Source: Bradyrhizobium sp. sGM-13
Lineage (GTDB): Bacteria > Pseudomonadota > Alphaproteobacteria > Rhizobiales > Xanthobacteraceae
Direction of reading: 5' to 3'
Assembly (NCBI RefSeq): GCF_018398875.1
Contig: NZ_JAGWDK010000025.1
Coordinates: forward strand, 1-64,000
DNA length: 64,000 nucleotides
This document shows, piece by piece, positions 9,032 to 17,895 of this stretch; positions within the stretch are counted from its first letter, which is position 1, and each line of letters begins with the position of its first letter. A model generated the notes under the pieces. The model was not told the DNA's origin. It searched no databases and saw nothing but the letters and a program-made list of their open reading frames with translations. Both the position numbers and the translations under genes were made by a program.

Positions 9032-10060
9032 TTACTGCGAAACCGTCTGTACCACGCTGCTGATCGGGCGGCTGGCAACTGCCGGCATCTTCTGGTCCTT
9101 CACCAGCATCGCGTCATATTCGGGCAGGGTTTCGAGCTGCTCCTTGGCCTTCATCTGCACGACCTTGTAACCGCCGGCTTTCAGACGGCGCAGCAATGTC
9201 GGCAAAGCTTGCGCCGTGCTCTTCTGCAGATCGTGCATCAGGATGACGCCCTTGCCCTGCTTGTCGAGCTTGGTCATGACGTTCTGGATGACCTGGTCGG
9301 GACCCGACGATTTGAAGTCGTTGGAATCGACATCAACCGAAAACATCGAGATATTGCGCGAGGCGAGATAGCCCAGCGCCGGCTGCGTGTGCGCAAGCCC
9401 CGGGAAGCGGAAGAACGGCGCGGGCGCGGTCCCCAGCGCCATCTTCACCGCGCTAAAGCCCTTCTCGATCTCTTCCTTGACCTGCGCTTCGGTCAGTTTC
9501 TTGCTGTCGAGATGAGCATGCGACCAGGTGTGCGAGCCGATGGTGTGGCCGGCAGCGGCGACCTGCTTGAGAATTTCGGGATGATAAGTCGTGTGCTTGC
9601 CGACCGGGAAGAACAAGGCCTTGGTGCATTCATCCGATAGCGCCTTGAGCACGGCGGGCGTGGTCGGCCACGGGCCGTCGTCGAAGGTCAGCACGACCTC
9701 TTTGTCGGTCAGGAAGTCGAACTGCTTGTATTGCAGGAAGCCGAAGCCGGGGCCGCCGGTGGTGTCGATCACGACGGTGCGGCTGACGCCGAGTGCGTCG
9801 GGATTGGCGCAGGCCGACCGCAACGGCAGGGCTGCGGGAATGGGCGCGGGGGCAGGGGCCGGCTTCGAGAGCGAGGCCGTGATCTCGACGTCGTCCCTCA
9901 GTGCGGGCCTGGCTGCGGCGGGCGCCGGCTCGGCCGCACGGGCGGCAACGGTTTGGGGTGGAGCCGCGTCGGTCCGCGGCGAGGAGGTCCAGTACCAAAC
10001 GCCGGTGATCACCAGCGCCGTCACTACACTGGCCAGCATCAGGCCCAACGCATTACGCAT
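9032..10060 (-). CDS. Polysaccharide deacetylase family protein (NodB domain)
   Basis: A 342-residue exported or membrane-anchored carbohydrate esterase family 4 enzyme. These remove acetyl groups from N-acetylglucosamine polymers such as peptidoglycan or exopolysaccharide. Residues 5-25 form an uncleaved signal or anchor (LMLASVVTALVITGVWYW), followed by a Pro/Ala-rich linker to about residue 85. The NodB domain has motif 1 VVLTFDDGPWP with the catalytic and metal Asp residues, motif 2 GSHTWSHAHL with the two zinc His, and the late block VILMHDLQ. GGAAAGAG lies about 5 bases before the ATG at 10060; an earlier in-frame ATG at 10090 has no ribosome site. The substrate is unknown. Confidence 0.92.
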   Translation of the reverse strand: MRNALGLMLASVVTALVITGVWYWTSSPRTDAAPPQTVAARAAEPAPAAARPALRDDVEITASLSKPAPAPAPIPAALPLRSACANPDALGVSRTVVIDTTGGPGFGFLQYKQFDFLTDKEVVLTFDDGPWPTTPAVLKALSDECTKALFFPVGKHTTYHPEILKQVAAAGHTIGSHTWSHAHLDSKKLTEAQVKEEIEKGFSAVKMALGTAPAPFFRFPGLAHTQPALGYLASRNISMFSVDVDSNDFKSSGPDQVIQNVMTKLDKQGKGVILMHDLQKSTAQALPTLLRRLKAGGYKVVQMKAKEQLETLPEYDAMLVKDQKMPAVASRPISSVVQTVSQ

Positions 10061-10269
10061 CGCTACTCTTTCCACATATTCGGGGTACACACACGCAACG
10101 GGCCATTAATGCCAACAATATCTTAACGTCTCGCGAACAAGCGCCGGTTACGTGAAGGAGATGAGGGCTTTATGCGCGAGTGAGGTCAGTCACAGTCCAC
10201 CCGCGTTTCCGGGCGCATGCTCCCGCCATCAACAACGGGGCTCGCCTGCCGAGCCAACAGGAGCCGACA

Positions 10270-10548
10270 ATGACCGCAGTGTTCTTCAGTGCCGTTCGCA
10301 AGGTCAGCCTAGTGCTGGCCCTGACCGCCTCGTTCGCCGCCGCTTCGTCGACCGCGAGCTTCGCCTTCACCTCTGAGCAGCAGCAGATGTGCACCGGCGA
10401 CGCATTCCGGCTCTGCAGCTCGGAAATCCCGAATATTCCAAAGATCACCGCTTGCATGATCAAGCATCGCGCTGACCTGAGCGCAGGCTGCCGCACCGTG
10501 ATGGATCGCGATCTCGCGGCGAAGAAGGGCAAGCTCGCCGCGCAATAG
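10270..10548 (+). CDS. Secreted Cys-rich repeat protein, GLG1-like, copy 1
   Basis: A 92-residue protein. A signal peptide covers about residues 1-36 (LVLALTASFAAASSTASFAF). The mature part has four Cys in the spacing C-x8-C-x14-C-x11-C, with the endings TACMIKHRADLSAGC and CRTVMDRD. This resembles the Cys-rich GLG1-type repeat seen in small alphaproteobacterial periplasmic proteins. The function is unknown. The Cys are probably disulfide-bonded. AGGAG stands 8 bases before the ATG. The next gene encodes a shorter relative with the same Cys pattern. Confidence 0.82.
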   Translation: MTAVFFSAVRKVSLVLALTASFAAASSTASFAFTSEQQQMCTGDAFRLCSSEIPNIPKITACMIKHRADLSAGCRTVMDRDLAAKKGKLAAQ

Positions 10549-10759
10549 CCGGCCGACTCCGGCTCCCGGGAACGCTTGCGGCGATGCGACGCAGGCGTTC
10601 CACCAAGCGCACTTTCCCTCTTCACAATTGCGTTGCTGCCCTGATTTCAGCGCCCGATTCTCGTTTTGAGGCGTTTTCTTGACGCAAACCGGTATCCACG
10701 TCGCTGGAAACCGCTATAGAACGCGCTGATTGCGTTCTACCGGTGTAAGGGCACAGCAA

Positions 10760-10987
10760 ATGACCAAGATCCTTTTCGTCATTCCCCTGGTTTTGATCGC
10801 GTCAGCCGCCTCGGCCCAGTCCCAACAGGACCGGCAGAAGGGGCATGATGCCTGCTCGCGCGACGTCTCGCGGTACTGCCGGGCGCATATGCAGGATGGC
10901 GACCAGATCGTGCTCGCCTGTCTGAAGCAGAACCGTGCCAAGATCAGCAAGGGCTGCCAGCAGACGCTCGCGAGGCACGGGCAGTAG
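10760..10987 (+). CDS. Secreted Cys-rich repeat protein, GLG1-like, copy 2
   Basis: A 75-residue protein with a Sec signal peptide (MTKILFVIPLVLIASAASAQ). The mature part of about 55 residues has the same four-Cys pattern as its neighbour: DACSRDVSRYCRAH, then LACLKQNRAKISKGC, then QQTLARH. Its fit to the Cys-rich GLG1-type repeat is closer than that of copy 1. AAGGG precedes the ATG. About 210 bases separate it from copy 1, enough for its own promoter. It may be a diverged tandem duplicate. The function is unknown. Confidence 0.82.
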   Translation: MTKILFVIPLVLIASAASAQSQQDRQKGHDACSRDVSRYCRAHMQDGDQIVLACLKQNRAKISKGCQQTLARHGQ

Positions 10988-11007
10988 ACAGCCCCGGCGG
11001 CCGCGGC

Positions 11008-11181
11008 TTATCCCGCTCCGTTTCCGTTGGCGCGGAGCGATTGGTAGAAATCGTAGGTCAGCAGCGCCATCACCAGCACGCAGATGATGATCAGCGGCAC
11101 CGCCTTGATCCACCAGAGCATGATGCCGAGAAACGCGCAGACGCCGGCAACGCCGATCAGTCCGGTGATGAAATTCGTCAT
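11008..11181 (-). CDS. 57-residue predicted membrane protein
   Basis: A short gene that starts ATGA across the amidase stop codon: its ATG occupies 11181-11179 and the amidase TGA 11180-11178. That arrangement favours translational coupling. The protein starts MTNFITGLIGVAGVCAFLG and has two closely spaced hydrophobic segments (about residues 4-24 and 27-43), with WWIKAVP between them. It ends in a hydrophilic TYDFYQSLRANGNG tail. It is the last gene of the TRAP-amidase cluster. I do not recognise the family. The clean overlap and membrane pattern make it more than a chance frame. Confidence 0.65.
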   Translation of the reverse strand: MTNFITGLIGVAGVCAFLGIMLWWIKAVPLIIICVLVMALLTYDFYQSLRANGNGAG

Positions 11182-12593
11182 CTGTCGCTCCTTGTTTTCG
11201 CGCGACGCGTATTGGTCTTGTTACCGGTCTTGGCACTCGCCTTGGCAGGCGCGGCTCTGCCGCGGCCGCCTTTTCCGAGAGTTTTGATTAGCCAGTTGGC
11301 CGTTCGCAGGAGCCGAGCATCGTTGCCGCGGCGCCCGACCAATTGAACGCCAATGGGCAGGCCGGTTTCCGATTGCAGCAGCGGCAGCGTCACCGCCGGC
11401 GTGCCGAGATAAGTCCACGTCGAGCAGAACACGGGGTTGCCGGTACTGTCGAGACCACTCGGCGCCGGGCCCGGTGCAGACGGGGTCAGAATCGCGTCGT
11501 ATTCGTCAAACACGCCGTCGAGCGCCGCGTTGAGCGGCGCGCTGCCGGCCAGGGCGCGCGTGTAGTCGACGGCCGCAACCTGGCGGCCGCGCTCGATCAG
11601 AGCGCGTAGCATCTGGCTCAGGGACTCGCCGCCCTGCTCGAAATCGCGATGCAGGTTGTGCGCCATCTCCACTTCCATGACGGTGCGGTGCATGTCGACG
11701 GCGCGGTCAAAACTCGGGCCGATCTCGACTTCCGAAACTTGCTCGCCGAGCGCTTCCACCAGTTCGGCAAACGCCTCCGTCGTCACCTGCTCGACATGCT
11801 TCCACGCGGGCGAGCGCACGAAGGCGAACCGCGGCGGCAATGGCGGCTCACTTGCCGCCACTTCGACAAAGGGCGGAGAGGCAAGGGGGCGCGTATCCGG
11901 ATCTTCCGCGTCGAAACCTGCAAGGGTCTGTGCCAGCAGTGCTGCATCGTCGACCGAGCGCGCAAACACGCCGACATGATCGAGTGCCCGCGATAGCAAT
12001 AGCGCGCCGCTCCGTGGAATGAGACCGTGTGTCGGCTTGAAGCCAACCACCCCGCAGAAGGCGGCAGGGCGGATCACGGACCCGTTGGTCTGCGAGCCGA
12101 TGGCGCCCGGCACCATCAGCGCGGCAACCGCCGCGGCGGAGCCCGACGACGACCCACCCGGCGTGTGAGCCGGGTTGTGCGGATTTCGGGTCTTGCCGGG
12201 ATTGAAATAGGCATACTCGGTCGTCACCGTCTTGCCGAGGATCACGGCCCCTGCCGCCCGCAGGCGCGCCACCGCCGCCGCATCGCGGCGCGGCGTGCGT
12301 CCGGCCCACAGGCTGGATCCGAACTCCGTCGGCATGTCGCCGGTATCGAAGATATCCTTGATGCCCAGCGGCACGCCATGCAGCGGGCCTGTGGCCTTGC
12401 CCTGCTTGCGGCGGTCGTCGGCAGCCTCGGCCTGCCGCATCGCATAGTCGGGATCGAGGAATGCCCACGCCTCGATGTCGCGATCGGCTTCGTCGACGCG
12501 TTTCAAGCAGTCGGCGACAAGCTCCACTGAGCTGAGCTGGCCGTCGCGGATGCCGGCCGCCGCTTCCGCAAGCCCGAGCGCATTGAGACTCAT
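11178..12593 (-). CDS. Amidase (amidase signature family)
   Basis: A cytosolic hydrolase of 471 residues that cleaves a C-N amide bond to give a carboxylate and ammonia. The Ser-cisSer-Lys triad is visible: the Lys in PLGIKDIFDT (about residue 77), the cis-Ser in TPGGSSSGSAAA, and the nucleophile block SQTNGSVIRPAAFCGVVGFK. The C-terminus carries a Lys/Arg-rich extension (GKGGRGRAAPAKASAKTG) unusual in the family. I chose the second ATG, at 12593, because AAAGG stands 6 bases before it and runs directly into the first ATG. It lies 31 bases after the TRAP large permease stop, so the transporter may supply the amide or use the acid. Confidence 0.92.
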   Translation of the reverse strand: MSLNALGLAEAAAGIRDGQLSSVELVADCLKRVDEADRDIEAWAFLDPDYAMRQAEAADDRRKQGKATGPLHGVPLGIKDIFDTGDMPTEFGSSLWAGRTPRRDAAAVARLRAAGAVILGKTVTTEYAYFNPGKTRNPHNPAHTPGGSSSGSAAAVAALMVPGAIGSQTNGSVIRPAAFCGVVGFKPTHGLIPRSGALLLSRALDHVGVFARSVDDAALLAQTLAGFDAEDPDTRPLASPPFVEVAASEPPLPPRFAFVRSPAWKHVEQVTTEAFAELVEALGEQVSEVEIGPSFDRAVDMHRTVMEVEMAHNLHRDFEQGGESLSQMLRALIERGRQVAAVDYTRALAGSAPLNAALDGVFDEYDAILTPSAPGPAPSGLDSTGNPVFCSTWTYLGTPAVTLPLLQSETGLPIGVQLVGRRGNDARLLRTANWLIKTLGKGGRGRAAPAKASAKTGNKTNTRRAKTRSDR

Positions 12594-12624
12594 GCGCATC
12601 CTTTCAGCGCTTTACCGGGCCGGC

Positions 12625-13974
12625 TCACCGCGATCCATAGAGATAGCTGGGCAACCACAACGCAATCGCCGGGAAGATGTAGACCAGCGCCATGGTCAAG
12701 AAGACCAGACCGACAAAGGGAAGCGCACCGGAGAAGATGTCGGTGAGCTTCACCTGCGGCGGCGCCACGCCCTTCAGATAGAAGGCGGCCATCGCGACGG
12801 GTGGCGTATTGAAAGCTGTTTGCGTGTTGAGTGCAACCAGGATGCCAAAGAAGATCGGATCGATGCCGTAGTTGGGAAGCAGCGGCAGGAAGATCGGCAC
12901 GAAGATGATGATGATCTCGGTCCACTCGAGCGGCCAGCCGAGCAGGAAGATGATGATCTGGGTCAATAGCAGAAACTGGATCGGCGACAGATTCATCGAG
13001 GCGAAGAACTGCTCGACCACGGTTTGTCCGCCAAGGACCGCAAACACCGCGGAAAACGTCCACGACCCGATGAACAAATAGCAGACCATCGCAGTGGCAC
13101 GCACCGTCAGATATACCGATTCCTTCATCATGGTGTAATTGAGCGAACGATAGGCGGCCGCCAGAACGATGCTCATGAGGGCACCTACCGCGGCCGCCTC
13201 GGACGGCGTCGCCAAGCCAAACAGGATCGCGCCAAGCACCGCAACGATGAGCAGCGCCAGCGGCAGGAATGACGTGGCGAGAGCCCAGATTACCGTGGAG
13301 ATCGGCACATTGGTCTGCTCGGGCGGCAGCTTCGGTGCGAGCGCGGGATTGATGATCGCGCGCGCGATCGCATAGAGGACGTAGAGCCCGGCCAGCAGGA
13401 ATCCTGGAAAGAACGCCGCCGCATAAAGCTTGACCGCCGAAACTCCGGCGGTGGCCGCATAGACGATCAGGAGAATGCTCGGTGGAATCAGGATGCCGAG
13501 GCAGCCGCCGGCGCAGACCACGCCTGCCGACAGCTTGGTGTCGTAGCCGGCCCGCAGCATGGCGGGCAAAGCCAGCAGCCCCATCAGCGTGACAACGGCG
13601 CCGACGATGCCGGTGGCGGTCGCGAACATCGCGCAAGTGATGAGCGTGGCCACCGCGAGCGCGCCGGGCACGTTCTTCATCGACAGTTGCAGGGAGTAGA
13701 ACAGGCGGTCGAGAATGTTGGCGCGCTCGATCAGGTAGCCCATGAAGAGGAACAGCGGCACCGCGACCAGCACGTCGCTGGATGTGACCTCGAACGTCTT
13801 CTGCACCAGCAGCGTGAAGATGCGGTTCTGGAAGAACTCCTGACCGGGAGTGTAGTAGGCATAGTAGCCGAACGAGACACCCATCGCCATCAGCGTGAAG
13901 GCGATCGGGAAGCCGAGCATGATGATGAAGATGAAAAGCCCCAGCATCAGCATGCCGAGTTGAGGGTCGGTCAT
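12625..13974 (-). CDS. TRAP transporter large permease subunit (DctM)
   Basis: A 449-residue inner membrane protein with about twelve helices. It is the channel subunit of a Na+- or H+-driven TRAP transporter. Recognisable blocks are LFIFIIMLGFPIAFTLM at the N-terminus, VPLFLFMGYLIER, the LIPPSILLIVYAATAGVS motif, and GWPLEWTEIIIIFVPIFLPLL near the end. Its ATG overlaps the small permease stop as ATGA, the standard arrangement for these two subunits. The length is normal for DctM. The substrate is most likely an organic acid, by family. Confidence 0.95.
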   Translation of the reverse strand: MTDPQLGMLMLGLFIFIIMLGFPIAFTLMAMGVSFGYYAYYTPGQEFFQNRIFTLLVQKTFEVTSSDVLVAVPLFLFMGYLIERANILDRLFYSLQLSMKNVPGALAVATLITCAMFATATGIVGAVVTLMGLLALPAMLRAGYDTKLSAGVVCAGGCLGILIPPSILLIVYAATAGVSAVKLYAAAFFPGFLLAGLYVLYAIARAIINPALAPKLPPEQTNVPISTVIWALATSFLPLALLIVAVLGAILFGLATPSEAAAVGALMSIVLAAAYRSLNYTMMKESVYLTVRATAMVCYLFIGSWTFSAVFAVLGGQTVVEQFFASMNLSPIQFLLLTQIIIFLLGWPLEWTEIIIIFVPIFLPLLPNYGIDPIFFGILVALNTQTAFNTPPVAMAAFYLKGVAPPQVKLTDIFSGALPFVGLVFLTMALVYIFPAIALWLPSYLYGSR

Positions 13975-14603
13975 GCGCCGGCTCCCTTCTCACTCGGCTC
14001 CACCGCGGCCTGGTGCTGCTGATGCTCGCGGATGATCAGGCTCTCGGTTTCCTCGACGTCGTGCAGGCGTTGTGGCCATTGGCCGGTGCGGATGCACAGC
14101 ACGCAGCGGATGATTTCAGCGAAGCCTTGCAGGAGCAGAAGCAGGCCCGTGATCGGGATCAACGCCTTGAGCGGAAACACCGGCACGCCAGCTGGACTGA
14201 AGATGCTGACTTCGCGGAAGCGCACCGACATGTCGGCATAATTCCAGCCCGAATACATCAAGGCCGCAATCGCCGGCAGGAAGAACAGAATGTAGAGAAC
14301 GAGGTCCATCGTCGCCTGGGTGCGCGGCGACCACAGCCGGTAGACTACGTCGGCGCGCACATGGCCGTTGCGCGAGAGCGTATACGCCCCGGCCATCAGG
14401 AACATCGCGCCATAGGTAATGTAGCTGATGTCGAATGCCCAGGTGGTCGGCGCACGCAACACGTAGCGCATGAACACCTCGTAGCTGACACCGAGCGTGA
14501 GGACGAGGATCAGCCAGGCGAACGCCTTGCCGACCCAGGTGCTGAGTTCATCGATGAAAAACAGAAACTTTCTCATGCGAGTTGAACTCGCGGTAAATCG
14601 CAC
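13971..14603 (-). CDS. TRAP transporter small permease subunit (DctQ)
   Basis: A membrane protein of about 210 residues with four helices (about 25-45, 60-80, 100-122 and 145-170). The family pattern is visible in FAWLILVLTLGVSYEVFMRYVL and the W-x-DISYITYGAMFLMAGAY block. It bridges binding protein and DctM. A GTG at 14603 has GGGGGA 9 bases ahead. An ATG at 14576 (MRKFLFFIDEL) matches where conservation usually begins but has no clear ribosome site, so the start is uncertain. The C-terminus is polar and runs into dctM by ATGA. Confidence 0.9.
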   Translation of the reverse strand: MRFTASSTRMRKFLFFIDELSTWVGKAFAWLILVLTLGVSYEVFMRYVLRAPTTWAFDISYITYGAMFLMAGAYTLSRNGHVRADVVYRLWSPRTQATMDLVLYILFFLPAIAALMYSGWNYADMSVRFREVSIFSPAGVPVFPLKALIPITGLLLLLQGFAEIIRCVLCIRTGQWPQRLHDVEETESLIIREHQQHQAAVEPSEKGAGA

Positions 14604-14688
14604 ATCCGGATGTCCCCCAGTTGCTGGCTGAGCGGCGCGTCAACCGCGCCGCCCATTATTCGTACCGCCGATCAGCGCTGCGAACTCG

Positions 14689-15810
14689 TCAGACCTTGAG
14701 CACGCCCGGGAAGTGATGCTCGAAGGCGCCACGGTAATCCGTTGCGTTGGTCATGTTGTAGTAAACCACGCGGCGCACCCATGCCTTCTGCGAGTCCATC
14801 ACCTTCTTCATGAATGGATCCGACCCGAGCTGGGCGATCAAGCCATCCCATGCCTTGATCTGCGCATCGAACACGGACTTCGGCGTCCGCTGAACGTTGA
14901 CCTTGTCCTTGTTGATCAGTTCCTGGAGATCCTTGGAGTAATAGTCCATCCCCTTCCATTCATTGGCGGAGGAAACCGCCTCTGCAGCGTACTGCAGGAT
15001 CGCCTTATGCTCGGCCGGCAGCGCATTATACTTCGTGCGGTTGAACATGATCTCGAAGTATTCCGTCGCCTGATGGTGGCTGCCCAACATGTAGTTCTTG
15101 GCGACGTCCTGCGCGCCGAAGCGCCTGTCCGATGTCGGATTGTTGAACTCGAATCCGTCGATCACGCCGCGCTCCATGGCCGGCACGATTTCACCGCCCG
15201 GAAGCTGCGCGACAGAGGCGCCCATCACCTGGAACAAGTCGGCGGCGAGACCCACGGTGCGGTACTTGAGTCCCTTCAGGTCGGCGTCGCTATTGATCGG
15301 CTTCTTGAACCAGCCGAGCGGCTGGGTCGGCATCGGCATCGCAAAGAAGCTCTTGATGTTGACCTTCATGATCTGGGTCTGGAGTTCTTCGAACAGCTCC
15401 TTGCCACCGCCGTTGTGAATCCAGCCGAGGCCCTCGTTGGCATTGAAGCCGAACACCGGCCCGGTGCCGAACAGCGATGCTGCCTTGTGCTTGCCGTACC
15501 AGTAGACTGTCACCGTATGGGCCGCGTCGATCTGGCCGCCATGCACGCCGTCGAATACCTGGAACGGGTGCACGACTGAGCCGCCCACCAGATAGTCGAT
15601 GCGCAACCGGCCGCCCGCCATCTCGTTGACGCGCTTCACATAGTCTTCGGCCATCTCATTAAAGACGTCGGCCTTGCCCCACGAGCCCTGCATCCTCAGG
15701 GTCGCCGTCTGCGCCCGGCTGACTTGTGGCATCGCAATCGCCGCACCGCCGGCGGCCGCGGCCGTCAGGAAACGGCGCCGCGTCGTTTTTGTATCGCTAC
15801 GCTTGCTCAT
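14689..15810 (-). CDS. TRAP transporter substrate-binding protein (DctP, FcbT1-like)
   Basis: A 373-residue periplasmic binding protein with a twin-arginine signal (TTRRRFLTAAAAGGAAIAMP) and predicted cleavage after SRAQ. The ligand-carboxylate Arg of DctP proteins is in GLKYRTVGLAADLF. The block PGGEIVPAMERGVIDGFEF, with FNNPTSDRRFG after it, is typical of the FcbT1 branch linked to mannitol or chloroaromatic acids; I infer the branch from pattern only. GGGAGG is 5 bases before the ATG. It is the first gene of the cluster, with 85 bases to dctQ and no regulator attached. Confidence 0.94.
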   Translation of the reverse strand: MSKRSDTKTTRRRFLTAAAAGGAAIAMPQVSRAQTATLRMQGSWGKADVFNEMAEDYVKRVNEMAGGRLRIDYLVGGSVVHPFQVFDGVHGGQIDAAHTVTVYWYGKHKAASLFGTGPVFGFNANEGLGWIHNGGGKELFEELQTQIMKVNIKSFFAMPMPTQPLGWFKKPINSDADLKGLKYRTVGLAADLFQVMGASVAQLPGGEIVPAMERGVIDGFEFNNPTSDRRFGAQDVAKNYMLGSHHQATEYFEIMFNRTKYNALPAEHKAILQYAAEAVSSANEWKGMDYYSKDLQELINKDKVNVQRTPKSVFDAQIKAWDGLIAQLGSDPFMKKVMDSQKAWVRRVVYYNMTNATDYRGAFEHHFPGVLKV

Positions 15811-16054
15811 GAGTTCCTCCCGGTTGAGATGTCGCCCGCTGTCGCCGCAGGCTTGTTTGTCTCAGCGACAAGTCAAAGGCTTGCGCGGCATTTTGGCAAG
15901 CGGGAAGTGCGCGGGCTCCTTATGAATCGCTCAATTGGCAGGGTAACGTTGCTATCTCGCAGGCGCGAAGCAGGACCTGTTCGCGTTCGGCGGCGCACCG
16001 GCGTCTTGCACTTTAGTCGCAGGAAATTGGTGGCGCGTCGTCCTTATCGATGGA

Positions 16055-17746
16055 TCAGGTGCTGCTGCCGGCTGCAGTCGCGACCACCGGCAAGACCTCG
16101 TTGGCGGCGCGGTCAGGGGTATCTTCCTTCCAGCGGACCGAGCCGAACGGCCGCTCCAGCATGCGGCGGACACGGATCGGCTCCGGCCCGAGGTGAAAGT
16201 CGATCGCGCGCTGGTGCAGGGCGCGCTCCGACTGCGTCGCACGGTTACGCTGGCGCAGATAGTCGAGCCAGGTCGGGCAATGGTAGCGCTCGGTCCATAA
16301 TTCGGGGTCGCCGATGTCGCGCGCGATCGACCAGCCATAGGCGCCGTTACGCTGCCGGCTGAGCTGCACTTCCTGCATCACATTGTGAAACGCGCGCGCG
16401 TTGTCCTGCGCGACGCGATATTCGATCTCGACCACCAGCGGTCCGCTGCGCCCCGTGAGCGACAGCCGCACCTCGGGATCGGCAAGCAGTTCGGTGGCAT
16501 CCTCGTTGCGCGCGCCCACCGGCGGCATGCGCAGCCAGATGCCGAGCAGGGGCGAGATCAGCATCAGGCCAGCCGAGACCAATAGCGCGATCTCCACGCC
16601 GGCGAGGTCGGTGAGGTATCCCCAGCCCCAGCTTCCGACCGCAATGCCGCCGGCGATCGACGCCTGGAAAGCCGCCAGCGAGCGGCCCGCAACCCAGCGC
16701 GGCGCTGAAAGCTGCACGCCGATATTGAACAGGGCGACCGCCAGCATCCACACCGCACCAGCGAGCACGAGCGCAATCGCCGTCAGGACCGCGTTGGTGC
16801 TCAGGGCGACCGCCGCGATCGCACCGGCCATCGATATCGCGCAGGCGCGTACCGCGGCCTCGCCGCTCATGCGCCGCCGCACCTCGCCGATATTCAGTGC
16901 GCCGAACACCGCGCCCATGCCGAAGGCCCCGAGCATAATGCCGTAGGTTTGCGCGCCGCCATGCAGGAGATCGCGGGCGACCAGCGGCATCAGCGCCGAG
17001 ACCGAACCGCCAATGATGCCGGTGACCAGCGTGCGCGTCAGCACGATCTTGATCGACGGCGAATTGGTGATGTAGCGCACGCCGGAGACCATCGCGCGGT
17101 TGAGCCGTTCGCGCGGCAGGCGCGACGGCTCGTTGGCGCGATTCCACAGAAACATCACCACCATCAGCGGCAGATACAGCACCGCATTGACGGCAAACGC
17201 GGTCACGGCGCCTGATGTGGCGACCACGATGCCGCCGATCGCCGGACCGAAGCTGCGCGCAATGTTGTAGCTGATGCCGTTGAGTGCGACCGCCGCCGGC
17301 AGCGTCTCCGCCGGCACCTGCTCGGTCACCGAGGCCTGCCAGGCCGGCCCGAACAGTGCCATGCCGCTGCCGACGACGAAGCACAGCGCCAGGAGGATAT
17401 TCGGCGTAACGAGGCCGAGCCACGCCAGCACGGTGAGCGCGGTTGCGCCGACAAACGCGATGCCGAGCGAGACCAGCGCGACGATGCGGCGGTCGTGCAT
17501 ATCGGCGATGGCGCCGGCGGGCATCGAGATCAGCATGATCGGCAGCATCAGCGCAGTCTGCACCAGCGCGACCTTGTCGGCTGAAGAAGTCATCTGCGTC
17601 ATCGCCCAGGCCGCGCCGACGCCCTGGATCAAAATCCCCAGGTTGGAAACGAGGCTGGCGAGCCAGATGCGCCGGAACACTGCGTGCCGCAACGGCGCTG
17701 CGATCCCGTCAGTCGCAAGACGCGAGCGTTTCGGCTGGTCGGTCAT
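16055..17746 (-). CDS. MFS transporter (MFS_3/EntS-like) with C-terminal soluble domain
   Basis: A 563-residue inner membrane exporter. About twelve helices span residues 20-410. The N-terminus (LRHAVFRRIWLASLVSNLG, then the loop GAIADMHDRRI) matches the enterobactin-exporter branch. Residues from about 435 to 563 form a soluble domain (VVEIEYRVAQDNARAFHNVM and later TERYHCPTWLDYLRQRNR) that resembles a small monooxygenase-type ferredoxin-like fold and is common to this branch. The substrate is unknown. The ribosome site is weak. It is divergent from the Tat-hydrolase gene, with 149 bases between the starts. Confidence 0.88.
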   Translation of the reverse strand: MTDQPKRSRLATDGIAAPLRHAVFRRIWLASLVSNLGILIQGVGAAWAMTQMTSSADKVALVQTALMLPIMLISMPAGAIADMHDRRIVALVSLGIAFVGATALTVLAWLGLVTPNILLALCFVVGSGMALFGPAWQASVTEQVPAETLPAAVALNGISYNIARSFGPAIGGIVVATSGAVTAFAVNAVLYLPLMVVMFLWNRANEPSRLPRERLNRAMVSGVRYITNSPSIKIVLTRTLVTGIIGGSVSALMPLVARDLLHGGAQTYGIMLGAFGMGAVFGALNIGEVRRRMSGEAAVRACAISMAGAIAAVALSTNAVLTAIALVLAGAVWMLAVALFNIGVQLSAPRWVAGRSLAAFQASIAGGIAVGSWGWGYLTDLAGVEIALLVSAGLMLISPLLGIWLRMPPVGARNEDATELLADPEVRLSLTGRSGPLVVEIEYRVAQDNARAFHNVMQEVQLSRQRNGAYGWSIARDIGDPELWTERYHCPTWLDYLRQRNRATQSERALHQRAIDFHLGPEPIRVRRMLERPFGSVRWKEDTPDRAANEVLPVVATAAGSST

Positions 17747-17895
17747 GATCGGTTCCGTTGGCGTTCTGTCACCGGCTTGATTCCCTTCGGATGTAAAGTG
17801 ATGCCCGCGAAAGCCCCGGCCTGTCCAGTCGAAGCAGTACTATCGGCGGTGCTATCGCACAGCTAAGGTATTGAAAAGCAACGGAAGGTTTCAGA

